A stretch of 64,000 nucleotides of DNA from HGM11525 sp036307445 (GTDB taxonomy: Bacteria > Bacillota > Clostridia > UBA1381). Below are positions 34,020-41,757 of this stretch, one piece after another (position 1 is the first letter of the stretch; each line of letters opens with the position of its first letter). Position numbers and translations under genes: made by a program. Where the stretch lies: positions 31,665 through 95,664 of the forward strand of contig JAXJXP010000037.1 of the NCBI GenBank assembly GCA_036307445.1, given 5' to 3'. A model generated the notes under the pieces. That model was not told where the DNA came from. It saw nothing but the letters and a program-made list of their open reading frames with translations, and made no database searches.

Positions 34020-34190
34020 TAAAGATTGTCAACTGACAAGCGGGAATAAATATGAATATTGATGCAATTATAGGTATGAGAGCCGACAGCGTAGAAATGG
34101 TAAAATAAACCAGTAAAAAAAACAAGATATTAAAATCACAGCACTTGGTGATATGCACCCCAAAGTTGTTTAAATTTTGGGGTGCATATC
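34020..34190 (+). ncRNA. Candidate small transcript / micropeptide unit
   Basis: From the promoter at 33986 a transcript of about 170 bases would run through a small hairpin (TTGTC-AACT-GACAA) to an 18-codon ORF at 34051-34107. It would end at the long hairpin 34151-34189. The peptide would read MNIDAIIGMRADSVEMVK. GCGGGAA before it is a poor ribosome site. An sRNA without coding function is equally possible. This, plus the leader of the AEC gene, is all I see in 33851-34208. Confidence 0.35.
34151..34189. terminator. Strong hairpin, probable bidirectional terminator
   Basis: ATATGCACCCCAAA and TTTGGGGTGCATAT are perfectly complementary. T-rich sequence follows on the plus strand (to 34210). 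It can also end the minus-strand YtxH-like gene. Confidence 0.7.
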
Positions 34191-34208
34191 ATTTGTTTTG
34201 CATTTTTT

Positions 34209-34385
34209 TTAAGAGAACATACTTACTGCTGTATCAATCACTCCGCCGATTGACTTAAAAACCCCTTCTGTTTTCTTCATCAGCTTGTGTCGCTGTCTGT
34301 CAGATACGGGGTCAACAAGCATTGTGGCTGCTGCACCTAAAATAAGTCCTGCTGCCATTCCCTTGATAAAGCCTGATGTGCACAT
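34209..34385 (-). CDS. Small YtxH-like protein
   Basis: A 58-residue protein with one N-terminal hydrophobic helix (FIKGMAAGLILGAAATMLV) followed by DPVSDRQRHKLMKKTEG and an amphipathic C-terminus. This is the GxxxG-rich layout of YtxH/gas-vesicle-like stress proteins, although shorter. AAGGAGG fixes ATG 34385-34383; a longer in-frame reading from 34556 has no ribosome site. Function unknown. Confidence 0.7.
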   Translation of the reverse strand: MCTSGFIKGMAAGLILGAAATMLVDPVSDRQRHKLMKKTEGVFKSIGGVIDTAVSMFS

Positions 34386-34549
34386 TTTCTTTCCCTCCTT
34401 GCAAGTTAGAGTATAATTAGTTTGCCGCATTTTCTGTATTTTAGGCATAAGTGTGAAAAATATTTTTAAACTTTTAACAATTTGCGAATTGCAGTTATAT
34501 AAAATATAGAGTATTATATTATAGACAAATACAATAGGAGGGATTGCTA

Positions 34550-35860
34550 ATGACACTTATAAGACCATTTTGTGGTTGCAGATATAATAAAGACAAAATT
34601 GAAGATATGGGCAAGGTTATGACACCGCCGTATGACTCGATTGGCGATGAGGAGCGACACGAATTGTATTCTCTTGATAAGCACAATATTGTGAGGGTTG
34701 TCAGCGGTCTTGGATATGAAGATGATAATGAAGAAAATAATGTATTTACCCGTGCTAAGAATTACTTTGGGCAGTGGCTTCAGGATGAAATAATCAAACA
34801 GGACAAAAAGAAAGCAATTTATATGTATGAGCAAAGACTCGAATATAACCACTCATCCTATTCAAACAGGGGCTTTGTTGTCGAAATGAAGCTTTGCGAG
34901 CCGAGTGAGAAAAAAGTTATTCCGTGTGAGAAATCAGCTGTTAAAAACAGAGACCGTGCCAAGCTTATAAGGGCTGTTGATGCCAATGTGAGTATGATAA
35001 ACTGTATGTACATAGAGAGCGAAAAGTACATTACAAATTTTATGGAAGACATTTCCGAACGTACTCCTGATACAGTTTGTACTATTGATAACGGAACAGA
35101 ACAAAGGCTCTGGATAATTGATGATGAGAAAGAGGTTCAGTATATTCTGTCACTTTTAAAGGACCATACCTTCTTCCTGATTGATGGTCAGAACAGATAT
35201 GAGGTTGCATTAAACTATGCAGAGGAACGAAAGGCTAAAAATCCCAATCATACAGGAGACGAAAGCTATAATTACATTATGACGCTACTTTCCAATGCCT
35301 ATGATGACGGACTTATGCAGGTGCCTTTTCACCGGCTTTTGAGGTTCCCAAAGGGTTTTCGTGAGGATTTCTTTGTATCAGCTGCACAGGACCATTTCAA
35401 AATTGAAAAAATCATTGTTGATACCGAGCTTGGAGAGATGGTGGACACCATCAAAAAGCAGATTGCAACTACAAGGAAAATGAACAGGTTTGCTGTATAT
35501 ACAGGCAAAAATTATTTCTACCGCCTGACACTTACCGATACGGAGTATTTAAAGAATCTTCTTCCTGATGTTTCGGACAGCTACCGCAGTCTTGATGTGA
35601 TTGTCTTGAACAAGCTGATACTTGAGGATATATTTAATATTATGGAAGAGTCATACATTGAGAGGGTTACATATACAAAGAGCATAACTGACGGTATTGG
35701 TGAACTTAAAAAGGGCACACATCAGTGTATGGTTTGTATGAATGCGGTAAAAGCTGAACAAATCCGTGCTGTTGTAACAGAGGGGGAAACGATGCCCGAA
35801 CGCTCAATATGTGTTTTCCCGAAGCCTGCAATGGGTGTTATTATGAATAAGCTTGACTGA
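34550..35860 (+). CDS. DUF1015 family protein
   Basis: A 436-residue DUF1015 protein: RPFCGCRYNKDKIEDMGKV, TPPYDSIGDEERHELYSLD and HNIVRVVSG at the N-terminus, then the conserved FFLIDGQNRYEVALNY in the middle. DUF1015 genes are often adjacent to phosphoglycerate dehydrogenase; here the neighbours are unrelated. The biochemical role is not established. AGGAGG at 34536-34541 selects ATG 34550 over TTG 34544. Confidence 0.9.
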   Translation: MTLIRPFCGCRYNKDKIEDMGKVMTPPYDSIGDEERHELYSLDKHNIVRVVSGLGYEDDNEENNVFTRAKNYFGQWLQDEIIKQDKKKAIYMYEQRLEYNHSSYSNRGFVVEMKLCEPSEKKVIPCEKSAVKNRDRAKLIRAVDANVSMINCMYIESEKYITNFMEDISERTPDTVCTIDNGTEQRLWIIDDEKEVQYILSLLKDHTFFLIDGQNRYEVALNYAEERKAKNPNHTGDESYNYIMTLLSNAYDDGLMQVPFHRLLRFPKGFREDFFVSAAQDHFKIEKIIVDTELGEMVDTIKKQIATTRKMNRFAVYTGKNYFYRLTLTDTEYLKNLLPDVSDSYRSLDVIVLNKLILEDIFNIMEESYIERVTYTKSITDGIGELKKGTHQCMVCMNAVKAEQIRAVVTEGETMPERSICVFPKPAMGVIMNKLD

Positions 35861-35866
35861 TTTTAG

Positions 35867-35898
35867 AAAATCTGCCCGTTAAAAAGGGCGGATTTTTT
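35867..35898 (+). terminator. Terminator of the DUF1015 gene
   Basis: AATCTGCCC and GGGCGGATT form the stem with a T run. Confidence 0.88.
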
Positions 35899-35968
35899 GT
35901 ATGTTGCTATTGCAAAAATGTTCTTGATAATGTATAATATGTATAAATATACATTTTGGAGGTTTGCT

Positions 35969-36751
35969 ATGAGAGCTGCAGTAATTCCAAATCCCTGCAA
36001 GGATAAGGGACTTATTCAGACAAAAAAGCTTTGTGAAATACTTAAAAGCCGAGGGGTTGAAGCAGTTACCGATGAGTTAGAGCTTTATAACAATACAGAT
36101 GTTGTAATTGTTTTGGGCGGAGACGGCACGATATTATGTGCGGCGGAAGAATGTGCAAAAAGGGGTATTCCGGTTATGGGCATAAATCTCGGCAGAGTGG
36201 GTTTTATGACAGAAACCGAGCAGGATAATATGGAAGAGGCTGTTGACAGTCTGCTTTCAGGAAAATACAGAATTGAAGAACGTATGATGATGAACGTGTC
36301 GGTGGGCAGCAATGAATACCTTGCGCTTAATGACTGCGTAGTGGCAAAGCCTGATGCACAGATGATAAAAACGGCAGTTTTTGCCGAGGATGAACAGATT
36401 ACAGAATACATAGCAGATGGTGTCATAATTGCAACGCCGACAGGCTCTACCGGTTATTCGCTGTCGGCAGGAGGTCCTGTTGCTGACCCTGGAACCGAAA
36501 TGTTTCTTGCAACACCTATCTGTGCACATACGCTTAAGGCAAGGCCGGCAGTTTTAGCACCGGAAAAGACTGTAAGTGTGCATCTTTTAGAGGGTGCGGC
36601 AGACAGTGCTGTAGTAACAATTGACGGTATCGTTAAAGAAAGTCTTGCTGTCGGGGACAGAGCTATAATTACACGTTCTGATTTAAAGCTTAAGCTGATT
36701 AAGTTCGGACACCAATCATTTTATAATATTCTTACAGCTAAACTGCTGTAA
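35969..36751 (+). CDS. nadK: NAD kinase
   Basis: A 260-residue kinase making NADP from NAD. The GGDGT motif (VLGGDGTILCAAEE) is near residue 50, followed by GINLGRVGFMTE, the NAD-contacting ALNDCVVAK and the GDGVI-like ADGVIIATPTGSTGYSLSAGGP. GGAGG selects ATG 35969; 24 extra in-frame codons upstream are rejected. It starts the nadK-argR-recN-rseC run, the classic Firmicutes order. Confidence 0.96.
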   Translation: MRAAVIPNPCKDKGLIQTKKLCEILKSRGVEAVTDELELYNNTDVVIVLGGDGTILCAAEECAKRGIPVMGINLGRVGFMTETEQDNMEEAVDSLLSGKYRIEERMMMNVSVGSNEYLALNDCVVAKPDAQMIKTAVFAEDEQITEYIADGVIIATPTGSTGYSLSAGGPVADPGTEMFLATPICAHTLKARPAVLAPEKTVSVHLLEGAADSAVVTIDGIVKESLAVGDRAIITRSDLKLKLIKFGHQSFYNILTAKLL

Positions 36752-36766
36752 AGTTCGGAGGGAGCT

Positions 36767-37225
36767 ATGAAGAGAAAACGCCATCAGCATATGATGAAGC
36801 TGATAAGCGAAAGGGATATAAAAACCCAGGAGCAGCTTACGGAAATTCTGCGGTCAGAAGGCTTTGCAGTAACGCAGGCAACTGTTTCAAGAGATATTAA
36901 GGAGCTTGGTCTTGTAAAGACTACTGCCCAGTCAGGCGGATACAAATATGCTGTTCAGCAGATACCTGAAATTGAAGATACGGCTGAGCATCTTAATATT
37001 TTCTCGAAGGCGGTTGTGAGTGTCGATAGTGCACTAAATCAGGTTGTTATAAAGACTTATGCAGGAATGGCTCAGGCTGTTGCTGCGTCTTTGGACAGAC
37101 TTATGAGTTCGGAAATAGTTGGTTCTATTGCGGGTGATGACACGGTGCTTCTTATCGTAAGAACTGAAGAAAGTGCAGTATCAACCGTATCAAGACTAAA
37201 GAAGATGTTTAATTATAGGGGATAG
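36767..37225 (+). CDS. argR: Arginine repressor ArgR/AhrC
   Basis: A 152-residue regulator with an N-terminal winged HTH (LISERDIKTQEQLTEILR, then VTQATVSRDIKELGLVK). The C-terminal hexamerisation/arginine-binding domain has IKTYAGMAQAVAASLD and SIAGDDTVLLIVR. It controls arginine synthesis and catabolism. It starts 15 bases after nadK with GGAGGGA upstream and ends 5 bases before recN. Confidence 0.96.
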   Translation: MKRKRHQHMMKLISERDIKTQEQLTEILRSEGFAVTQATVSRDIKELGLVKTTAQSGGYKYAVQQIPEIEDTAEHLNIFSKAVVSVDSALNQVVIKTYAGMAQAVAASLDRLMSSEIVGSIAGDDTVLLIVRTEESAVSTVSRLKKMFNYRG

Positions 37226-37230
37226 TAGAA

Positions 37231-38883
37231 ATGCTTATCAATCTTGAAATAAACAATATTGCTTTGATTGACCGTGTTCAGTTGGATATAAATGATTCTA
37301 TGACCGTTCTTACCGGTGAAACAGGTGCAGGTAAGTCGATTATTATTGACTCGGTTAATCTGATACTTGGTGCAAGGGCAAGCAAGGGCCTTATCCGCTA
37401 TGGTGAGGAGAAGGCTCGTGTTCAGGCACTTTTTTCGGTATCGGAGAAGGTGGCTTTTGAGCTTTCAAAGCTTGGAATTGAAACAGAGGACAGTATGGTT
37501 GCAGTTTTGAGGGATATTACTGCTGACGGCAGAAGTATTTGCCGCATAAACGGTATGATTGTAACTCAGAATATACTGCGTGATGCGGCGGCTTTGCTTG
37601 TAAACATCCACGGTCAGCAGGACAATCAGGCACTTTTGAATCCAAAATTCCATCTTTCCTATCTTGACAGCTATGCGGAGAATGAAAAGGAGCTTGAGGC
37701 TTATTCTGATGCCTATGACGAATGCTGTGCGATTAAAGCACGTCTTGACCGCCTTAATTCTAACGAAAAGGAAAGAGCAGAAAGAATTGACCTGTTAAGA
37801 TATCAAACTGAGGAAATTTATGCGGCAGGTCTTAGTGAGGGTGAAAAGGAACAGCTTTTAGAAGAACGTATCCTTATACAGAATGCAGAAGCTATAAATG
37901 AAGCAGTTGCAGAAGCAACAGAGTATCTTTATGACGGCGAAGAGGTTAATGCATATGATCTTGTAGCCCGTGCAGCAAATGCGGTCTCAAAGCTAAGTGA
38001 TATAGATAGTGCTGCAAAAGCGGCAGAAAAGATATTTGATATAAAGTACGCACTTGAGGATGTGGTAAGCGAAGTTCGTTCTCTTGCTGACGGGGTTGAG
38101 TTTTCGAGGGCAAGGCTTGATGAGATAGAGGACAGAATTGACCTTATAGGTAAGCTCGAACGAAAATATGGCGGAAGCGAAGGTGCGGTTTTGGAATTTC
38201 TTGAAGCGGCCGAGAAGGAACTTCTTGAGCTTGATGTTGGCGAGGAAATGAACGAAAAGCTCTTGGAAGACTACCAAAGGGCAAGAGAAAGGCTGTCAAA
38301 AGCGGCTGATATTCTAACTAATACACGAAAGCAGGCGGGCGAAAAGCTTGCTGCTGATATTGAAAAATCGCTTGCAGACCTTGATATGCCAAAGACTAAG
38401 TTCTTGGTTAATATTGAAAGATCAGACTCTACAAGAACAGGTGCAGACAGCATAGAGTTTATGATTTGCCCTAACGTTGGAGAAGAGCTGAAGCCGTTGG
38501 CTAAGTTTGCATCGGGCGGTGAGCTTTCGAGAGTAATGCTTGCTATGAAGTCTATTCTTGCAGATGCAGATGATGCTGAAACATTGATATTTGACGAGAT
38601 TGATACGGGGGTTTCTGGTTCTGCAGCTCAAAAGATTGCTAAAAAGCTTAAGACTTTGGGAAATAAAAAGCAGGTTATATGTGTCAGCCATCAGCCTCAG
38701 ATAGCTGTTGCGGCGGCAAATCACCTGCTGATAAAGAAGAACTCAGACGGAGAGAGGACAACTACAAGTGTATATCCGCTTGATTATGACGGAAGAATAA
38801 GAGAGGTTGCACGCATTATTGACGGAAATAATCCGAGTGATGCGGCACTTGCTCATGCAAAGGCGATGATTGATGATGCGTAA
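37231..38883 (+). CDS. recN: DNA repair protein RecN
   Basis: A 550-residue SMC-like ATPase acting in double-strand break repair. Walker A GETGAGKSIIIDSVNLILG is near residue 30. Two long coiled-coil segments (about 150-210 and 280-375) flank the hinge. The signature is ASGGELSRVMLAMK and Walker B LIFDEIDTGVSG. Length matches the family. The 3' end overlaps the rseC-like gene by 11 bases. Confidence 0.97.
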   Translation: MLINLEINNIALIDRVQLDINDSMTVLTGETGAGKSIIIDSVNLILGARASKGLIRYGEEKARVQALFSVSEKVAFELSKLGIETEDSMVAVLRDITADGRSICRINGMIVTQNILRDAAALLVNIHGQQDNQALLNPKFHLSYLDSYAENEKELEAYSDAYDECCAIKARLDRLNSNEKERAERIDLLRYQTEEIYAAGLSEGEKEQLLEERILIQNAEAINEAVAEATEYLYDGEEVNAYDLVARAANAVSKLSDIDSAAKAAEKIFDIKYALEDVVSEVRSLADGVEFSRARLDEIEDRIDLIGKLERKYGGSEGAVLEFLEAAEKELLELDVGEEMNEKLLEDYQRARERLSKAADILTNTRKQAGEKLAADIEKSLADLDMPKTKFLVNIERSDSTRTGADSIEFMICPNVGEELKPLAKFASGGELSRVMLAMKSILADADDAETLIFDEIDTGVSGSAAQKIAKKLKTLGNKKQVICVSHQPQIAVAAANHLLIKKNSDGERTTTSVYPLDYDGRIREVARIIDGNNPSDAALAHAKAMIDDA

Positions 38884-39274
38884 AACAGGCATAGTAAAAA
38901 CTAACGGAGAACAGGCTGAGGTTGCAATAATACGTGAATCCTCTTGTGGAGAAAACTGTGCAAGCTGCAAAGGCGGCTGTACACCAAGCGAAACAATAAT
39001 TGTTGCTGAAAACAAGCTTGGGGCAGAGGTTGGGGATAAGGTTGTGCTTGAAATGCAGGATAAAAATGCACTTACAGCAGCCTTTATTGCGTATATAATT
39101 CCTCTTATTGTGCTTATTGTGGCAAGCGGTCTTGTTTCATACTTTGGCTACGGCGATGGAATGGCGGCATTGTGCGGTATGGGAGCAATGGCTGTTTGTT
39201 TTCTCGCAGTAAGAAGAATAAGCTCAATTAAAGCGGATATGTTCAAGGTTAAAATTATTGATATCCTTGGCTGA
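38873..39274 (+). CDS. RseC/MucC-family (SoxR-reducing system) membrane protein
   Basis: A 133-residue protein with an N-terminal soluble part carrying cysteines in SSCGENCASCKGGC, a possible iron-sulfur or zinc site. Two TM helices follow (about 70-90 and 97-115). This is the RseC/MucC arrangement; related domains occur in RnfF and in SoxR-reducing complexes. In Clostridia it often follows recN. ATG 38873 and 38876 are both possible. No rnf genes are visible here. Confidence 0.82.
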   Translation: MMRKTGIVKTNGEQAEVAIIRESSCGENCASCKGGCTPSETIIVAENKLGAEVGDKVVLEMQDKNALTAAFIAYIIPLIVLIVASGLVSYFGYGDGMAALCGMGAMAVCFLAVRRISSIKADMFKVKIIDILG

Positions 39275-39327
39275 AAAAATTGTCGAAAAAGATTGTACGA
39301 TTTGGAATTACAGTCGATTATAACAGA

Positions 39328-39356
39328 TTGACACGTTATTTGTGCTGTGATAGAAT
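39328..39356 (+). promoter_or_regulatory. Promoter of the 61-residue protein and chromate-transporter genes
   Basis: TTGACA (39328-39333), 17 bases, TAGAAT (39351-39356), 31 bases before the start codon. Confidence 0.75.
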
Positions 39357-39387
39357 TTAGAGTATACTACAAATCGGAGGAAATATT

Positions 39388-39573
39388 ATGACAATTACAA
39401 CAGTTACCAAGGGTGGAGTAAAATCGGGCGTTACATATGCAGGCCTTAAGCTTAATAATAAAACCGATGCGGATATACTTTCTGCAATCGGCGGAGTCGA
39501 TACAAGGCAAGAGGAATTAAAACGCCTTATAAGAATTGGTATTGAAGAGGATAAAGCTAACGGCACGTTATAG
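39388..39573 (+). CDS. 61-residue small protein, possibly ribbon-helix-helix-like
   Basis: GGAGGAAA precedes ATG 39388. The protein begins MTITTVTKGGVKSGVTY, continues with GLKLNNKTDADILSAI and ends DTRQEELKRLIRIGIEEDK. The strand-helix-helix pattern and the DADIL...LKRLIR spacing resemble small RHH-like proteins common in Clostridia, but the match is weak. It has its own good promoter and lies 26 bases before the chromate transporter genes, so it could regulate them. Confidence 0.6.
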   Translation: MTITTVTKGGVKSGVTYAGLKLNNKTDADILSAIGGVDTRQEELKRLIRIGIEEDKANGTL

Positions 39574-39599
39574 TTTTTTGCGAAGGGGGATATAGAAAG

Positions 39600-40169
39600 T
39601 TGAGCAAAAGAAAAAGGTTACTGCAGCTTTTTTTGACTTTTTTTAAGATTGGGGCTTTTACATTTGGCGGCGGATATGCTATGATTCCGCTTATCCAGAG
39701 AGAAACTGTTGAAACGCACGGTTGGGTTTCTGATGACGATATACTGGAGATTGTGGCAATTGTGGAGTCTACTCCTGGTCCTATTGCAATAAATTCATCT
39801 ACATTTATAGGTTACAAGGTCGCAGGTGTCCTTGGAGCATTGTGTGCCACATTTGGTACGGTATTACCGTCATTTGTTATTATTACATTGATATTCTATC
39901 TCTTAAGAGAATTTCAGGATATTGAGGTGGTACAATTTGCTTTTAACGGAATCAGGGCAGGTGTTCTTGCACTGATTGTTAAAGCGTGGTGGAATATGTA
40001 CAAGAAATCCAATAAAAATGCTTTGTCGTATTTTATTGCGATATTCGCATTTGTGGCAGTATGCATATTGGATATAAATGTGCTGTATGTGATTGCTGTG
40101 TGTGCAGTGATTGGCTTAATTTCTTCTCTTATTAAAGCAAAAGGCGGAAGGGAGAAGGAAAGCAAATGA
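39600..40169 (+). CDS. Chromate transporter family protein, first half (CHR domain)
   Basis: A 189-residue single-domain CHR protein with about six TM helices. The family signature FKIGAFTFGGGYAMIPLIQRE is at residues 14-34, followed by ESTPGPIAINSSTFIGYKVAG. The start is TTG 39600 after a GGGGGA sequence. It overlaps the next gene by 4 bases (ATGA), so the two CHR halves are translated together as a heterodimeric transporter. Chromate is the named substrate; in gut-type Clostridia the physiological ion is uncertain. Confidence 0.9.
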   Translation: MSKRKRLLQLFLTFFKIGAFTFGGGYAMIPLIQRETVETHGWVSDDDILEIVAIVESTPGPIAINSSTFIGYKVAGVLGALCATFGTVLPSFVIITLIFYLLREFQDIEVVQFAFNGIRAGVLALIVKAWWNMYKKSNKNALSYFIAIFAFVAVCILDINVLYVIAVCAVIGLISSLIKAKGGREKESK

Positions 40170-40729
40170 CAATCTGGATTATATTATTTTTAACATTTTT
40201 CAAAATAGGACTGTTTACATTTGGTGGTGGATATGCAATGCTTCCGCTTGTTCAGGAGGAGGTCTTAACTCGCAACTGGATTGAAAATGCGGAGCTTATA
40301 AACTTTATTGCTGTAAGTGAAAGCACTCCCGGACCGTTTGCAATCAATATGGCAACATATATCGGCAATGAAATGGGAGGTATTATCGGTGCGGTTTTGG
40401 CAACACTTGGTGTTGTTCTGCCTTCCTTTATTATCATATTGATAGTTGCCAAATTCTTTGAGAAGTTTAAAACAAACAAAATTGTAAGTGGATGTATGAG
40501 TGGGTTAAAGCCTGCTGTTATAGGTTTAATTGGTGCGGCTGTTATTTCAATAGGCGAAACTGTATTTGTTACAGGTAATAGCTTGGATATGATACTATCT
40601 GATGCGTGGTTTTATGTTTCGGCGGCAATATTTGCTGTTATGGCAGTACTTGCATTCAAGAAGGTGCATCCGATTGTGATAATACTTTTGTCTGCGGTAA
40701 TCGGTATTGTGGCAGGCTATATTGTGTGA
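40166..40729 (+). CDS. Chromate transporter family protein, second half (CHR domain)
   Basis: A 187-residue CHR-domain protein homologous to its upstream neighbour. FKIGLFTFGGGYAMLPLVQEE lies at residues 9-29, then VSESTPGPFAINMATYIGNEMGG. About six TM helices are predicted. In long-chain ChrA proteins both halves are fused; here they are separate but overlapping genes. Confidence 0.9.
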   Translation: MTIWIILFLTFFKIGLFTFGGGYAMLPLVQEEVLTRNWIENAELINFIAVSESTPGPFAINMATYIGNEMGGIIGAVLATLGVVLPSFIIILIVAKFFEKFKTNKIVSGCMSGLKPAVIGLIGAAVISIGETVFVTGNSLDMILSDAWFYVSAAIFAVMAVLAFKKVHPIVIILLSAVIGIVAGYIV

Positions 40730-40734
40730 TGACA

Positions 40735-40761
40735 GGGAGGAATGATAAGTTCCTCCTTTTT
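40735..40761 (+). terminator. Terminator of the chromate-transporter genes
   Basis: GGAGGAA and TTCCTCC around a 7-base loop, then five T. Confidence 0.78.
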
Positions 40762-40794
40762 GTTTTCGGCATATTATATATCGGAGGTGATAAT

Positions 40795-41271
40795 ATGCCG
40801 TATGACAGAATTGCGGCGTCAAGATATGCAAGAAGATGGGCATTTGGTTTTAATCCTGAATTTTATAATTTTGACGACATAGGCGGAGATTGTACGAATT
40901 TTGTTTCTCAATGTATGCTCGCCGGTGGATTGGAAATGAATTTTACGCCTGTATTCGGGTGGTATTATATCAGCGTTAATATGCGTGCTCCTGCATGGAC
41001 GGGTGTTAACGAGCTGTATGATTTTCTGATAAACAATAACGGTGTTGGACCTCGTGCGGTGGAAATTGACCTTGCCGATATAGAGCTTGCTGACCTTATT
41101 CAGTTTGATTTTATAGGCGATGGCAGATTTGACCACACACCGATTGTTGTAGACCCCGGTATGGGTACTCCGGAAACTGTTCTTCTTGCAGCACATAGCA
41201 ATCCTGCTTACAGAAGACCGCTTTCTACCTATAATTACCGCGGACTAAGGTGTCTGCATATTTATGATTAG
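40795..41271 (+). CDS. Amidase_6 (PF12671-like) domain protein
   Basis: A 158-residue papain-like fold amidase-domain protein without signal peptide. MPYDRIAASRYARRWAF opens it, the probable nucleophile is Cys in GGDCTNFVSQCML, and the catalytic His candidate is FDHTPIVV. GGAGGTGA fixes ATG 40795. CATATTATA, a sporulation-sigma-like -10, lies just before the ribosome site. Family members are often spore- or wall-associated, but the substrate is unknown. Confidence 0.85.
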   Translation: MPYDRIAASRYARRWAFGFNPEFYNFDDIGGDCTNFVSQCMLAGGLEMNFTPVFGWYYISVNMRAPAWTGVNELYDFLINNNGVGPRAVEIDLADIELADLIQFDFIGDGRFDHTPIVVDPGMGTPETVLLAAHSNPAYRRPLSTYNYRGLRCLHIYD

Positions 41272-41302
41272 AAAAAAACAAGGGGAAAACCCCTTGTTTT
41301 TT
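41272..41302. terminator. Bidirectional terminator, amidase gene / TIGR04086 gene
   Basis: CAAGGGG-AAAA-CCCCTTG with flanking A and T runs. Confidence 0.92.
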
Positions 41303-41663
41303 ATCTGGGCATACCGAGTACTCCGCCAAGCATACCTGAGGCGATAACAGCAACTAACATTATAAGCATATGCGTATTTGCTGCAACACCTTTATTGAGT
41401 ATTACTGAAACAAGATATAAAACTATGTAATAAAGTATGCTCATTCCGGCTCCTGTAAGAAGACCTTTTGACCCAAGCGCCTTAGATATTGCATAAGCAC
41501 CTGTCATACAGGAAAGTGCTGCAATAAAAAATATAAGTGCGATTATCGCATTATCGGGAACATCGCCATAGCAGACAAGAGCTGCCAAAAGCGTCGAAAG
41601 CATAAATGTTACAAGCAGAGAAAGTATAGCTCCCTTAAGCGTAACAGACAATCTTTTTTGCAT
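41301..41663 (-). CDS. TIGR04086-family four-TM membrane protein
   Basis: A 120-residue membrane protein of four predicted helices. It starts MQKRLSVTLKGAILSLLVTF and has the glycine-rich SKALGSKGLLTGAGMS loop between helices 2 and 3, as in the TIGR04086/YrzE group. AGGTGAT supports ATG 41663-41661; GTG/ATG codons slightly upstream are alternatives. Function unknown; widespread in spore formers. Confidence 0.75.
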   Translation of the reverse strand: MQKRLSVTLKGAILSLLVTFMLSTLLAALVCYGDVPDNAIIALIFFIAALSCMTGAYAISKALGSKGLLTGAGMSILYYIVLYLVSVILNKGVAANTHMLIMLVAVIASGMLGGVLGMPR

Positions 41664-41726
41664 AAACATCACCTATTCTTTTTTTTGTAACAGTTTATGC
41701 TGCAATTTTAAAGTATATTACAATTG

Positions 41727-41754
41727 AAAAGGGCGGCTATAGTTAACCGCCCGA
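41727..41754 (-). terminator. Terminator of ypeB
   Basis: GGGCGG and CCGCCC with a 10-base loop; T-rich on the minus strand. Confidence 0.8.
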
Positions 41755-41757
41755 TTT

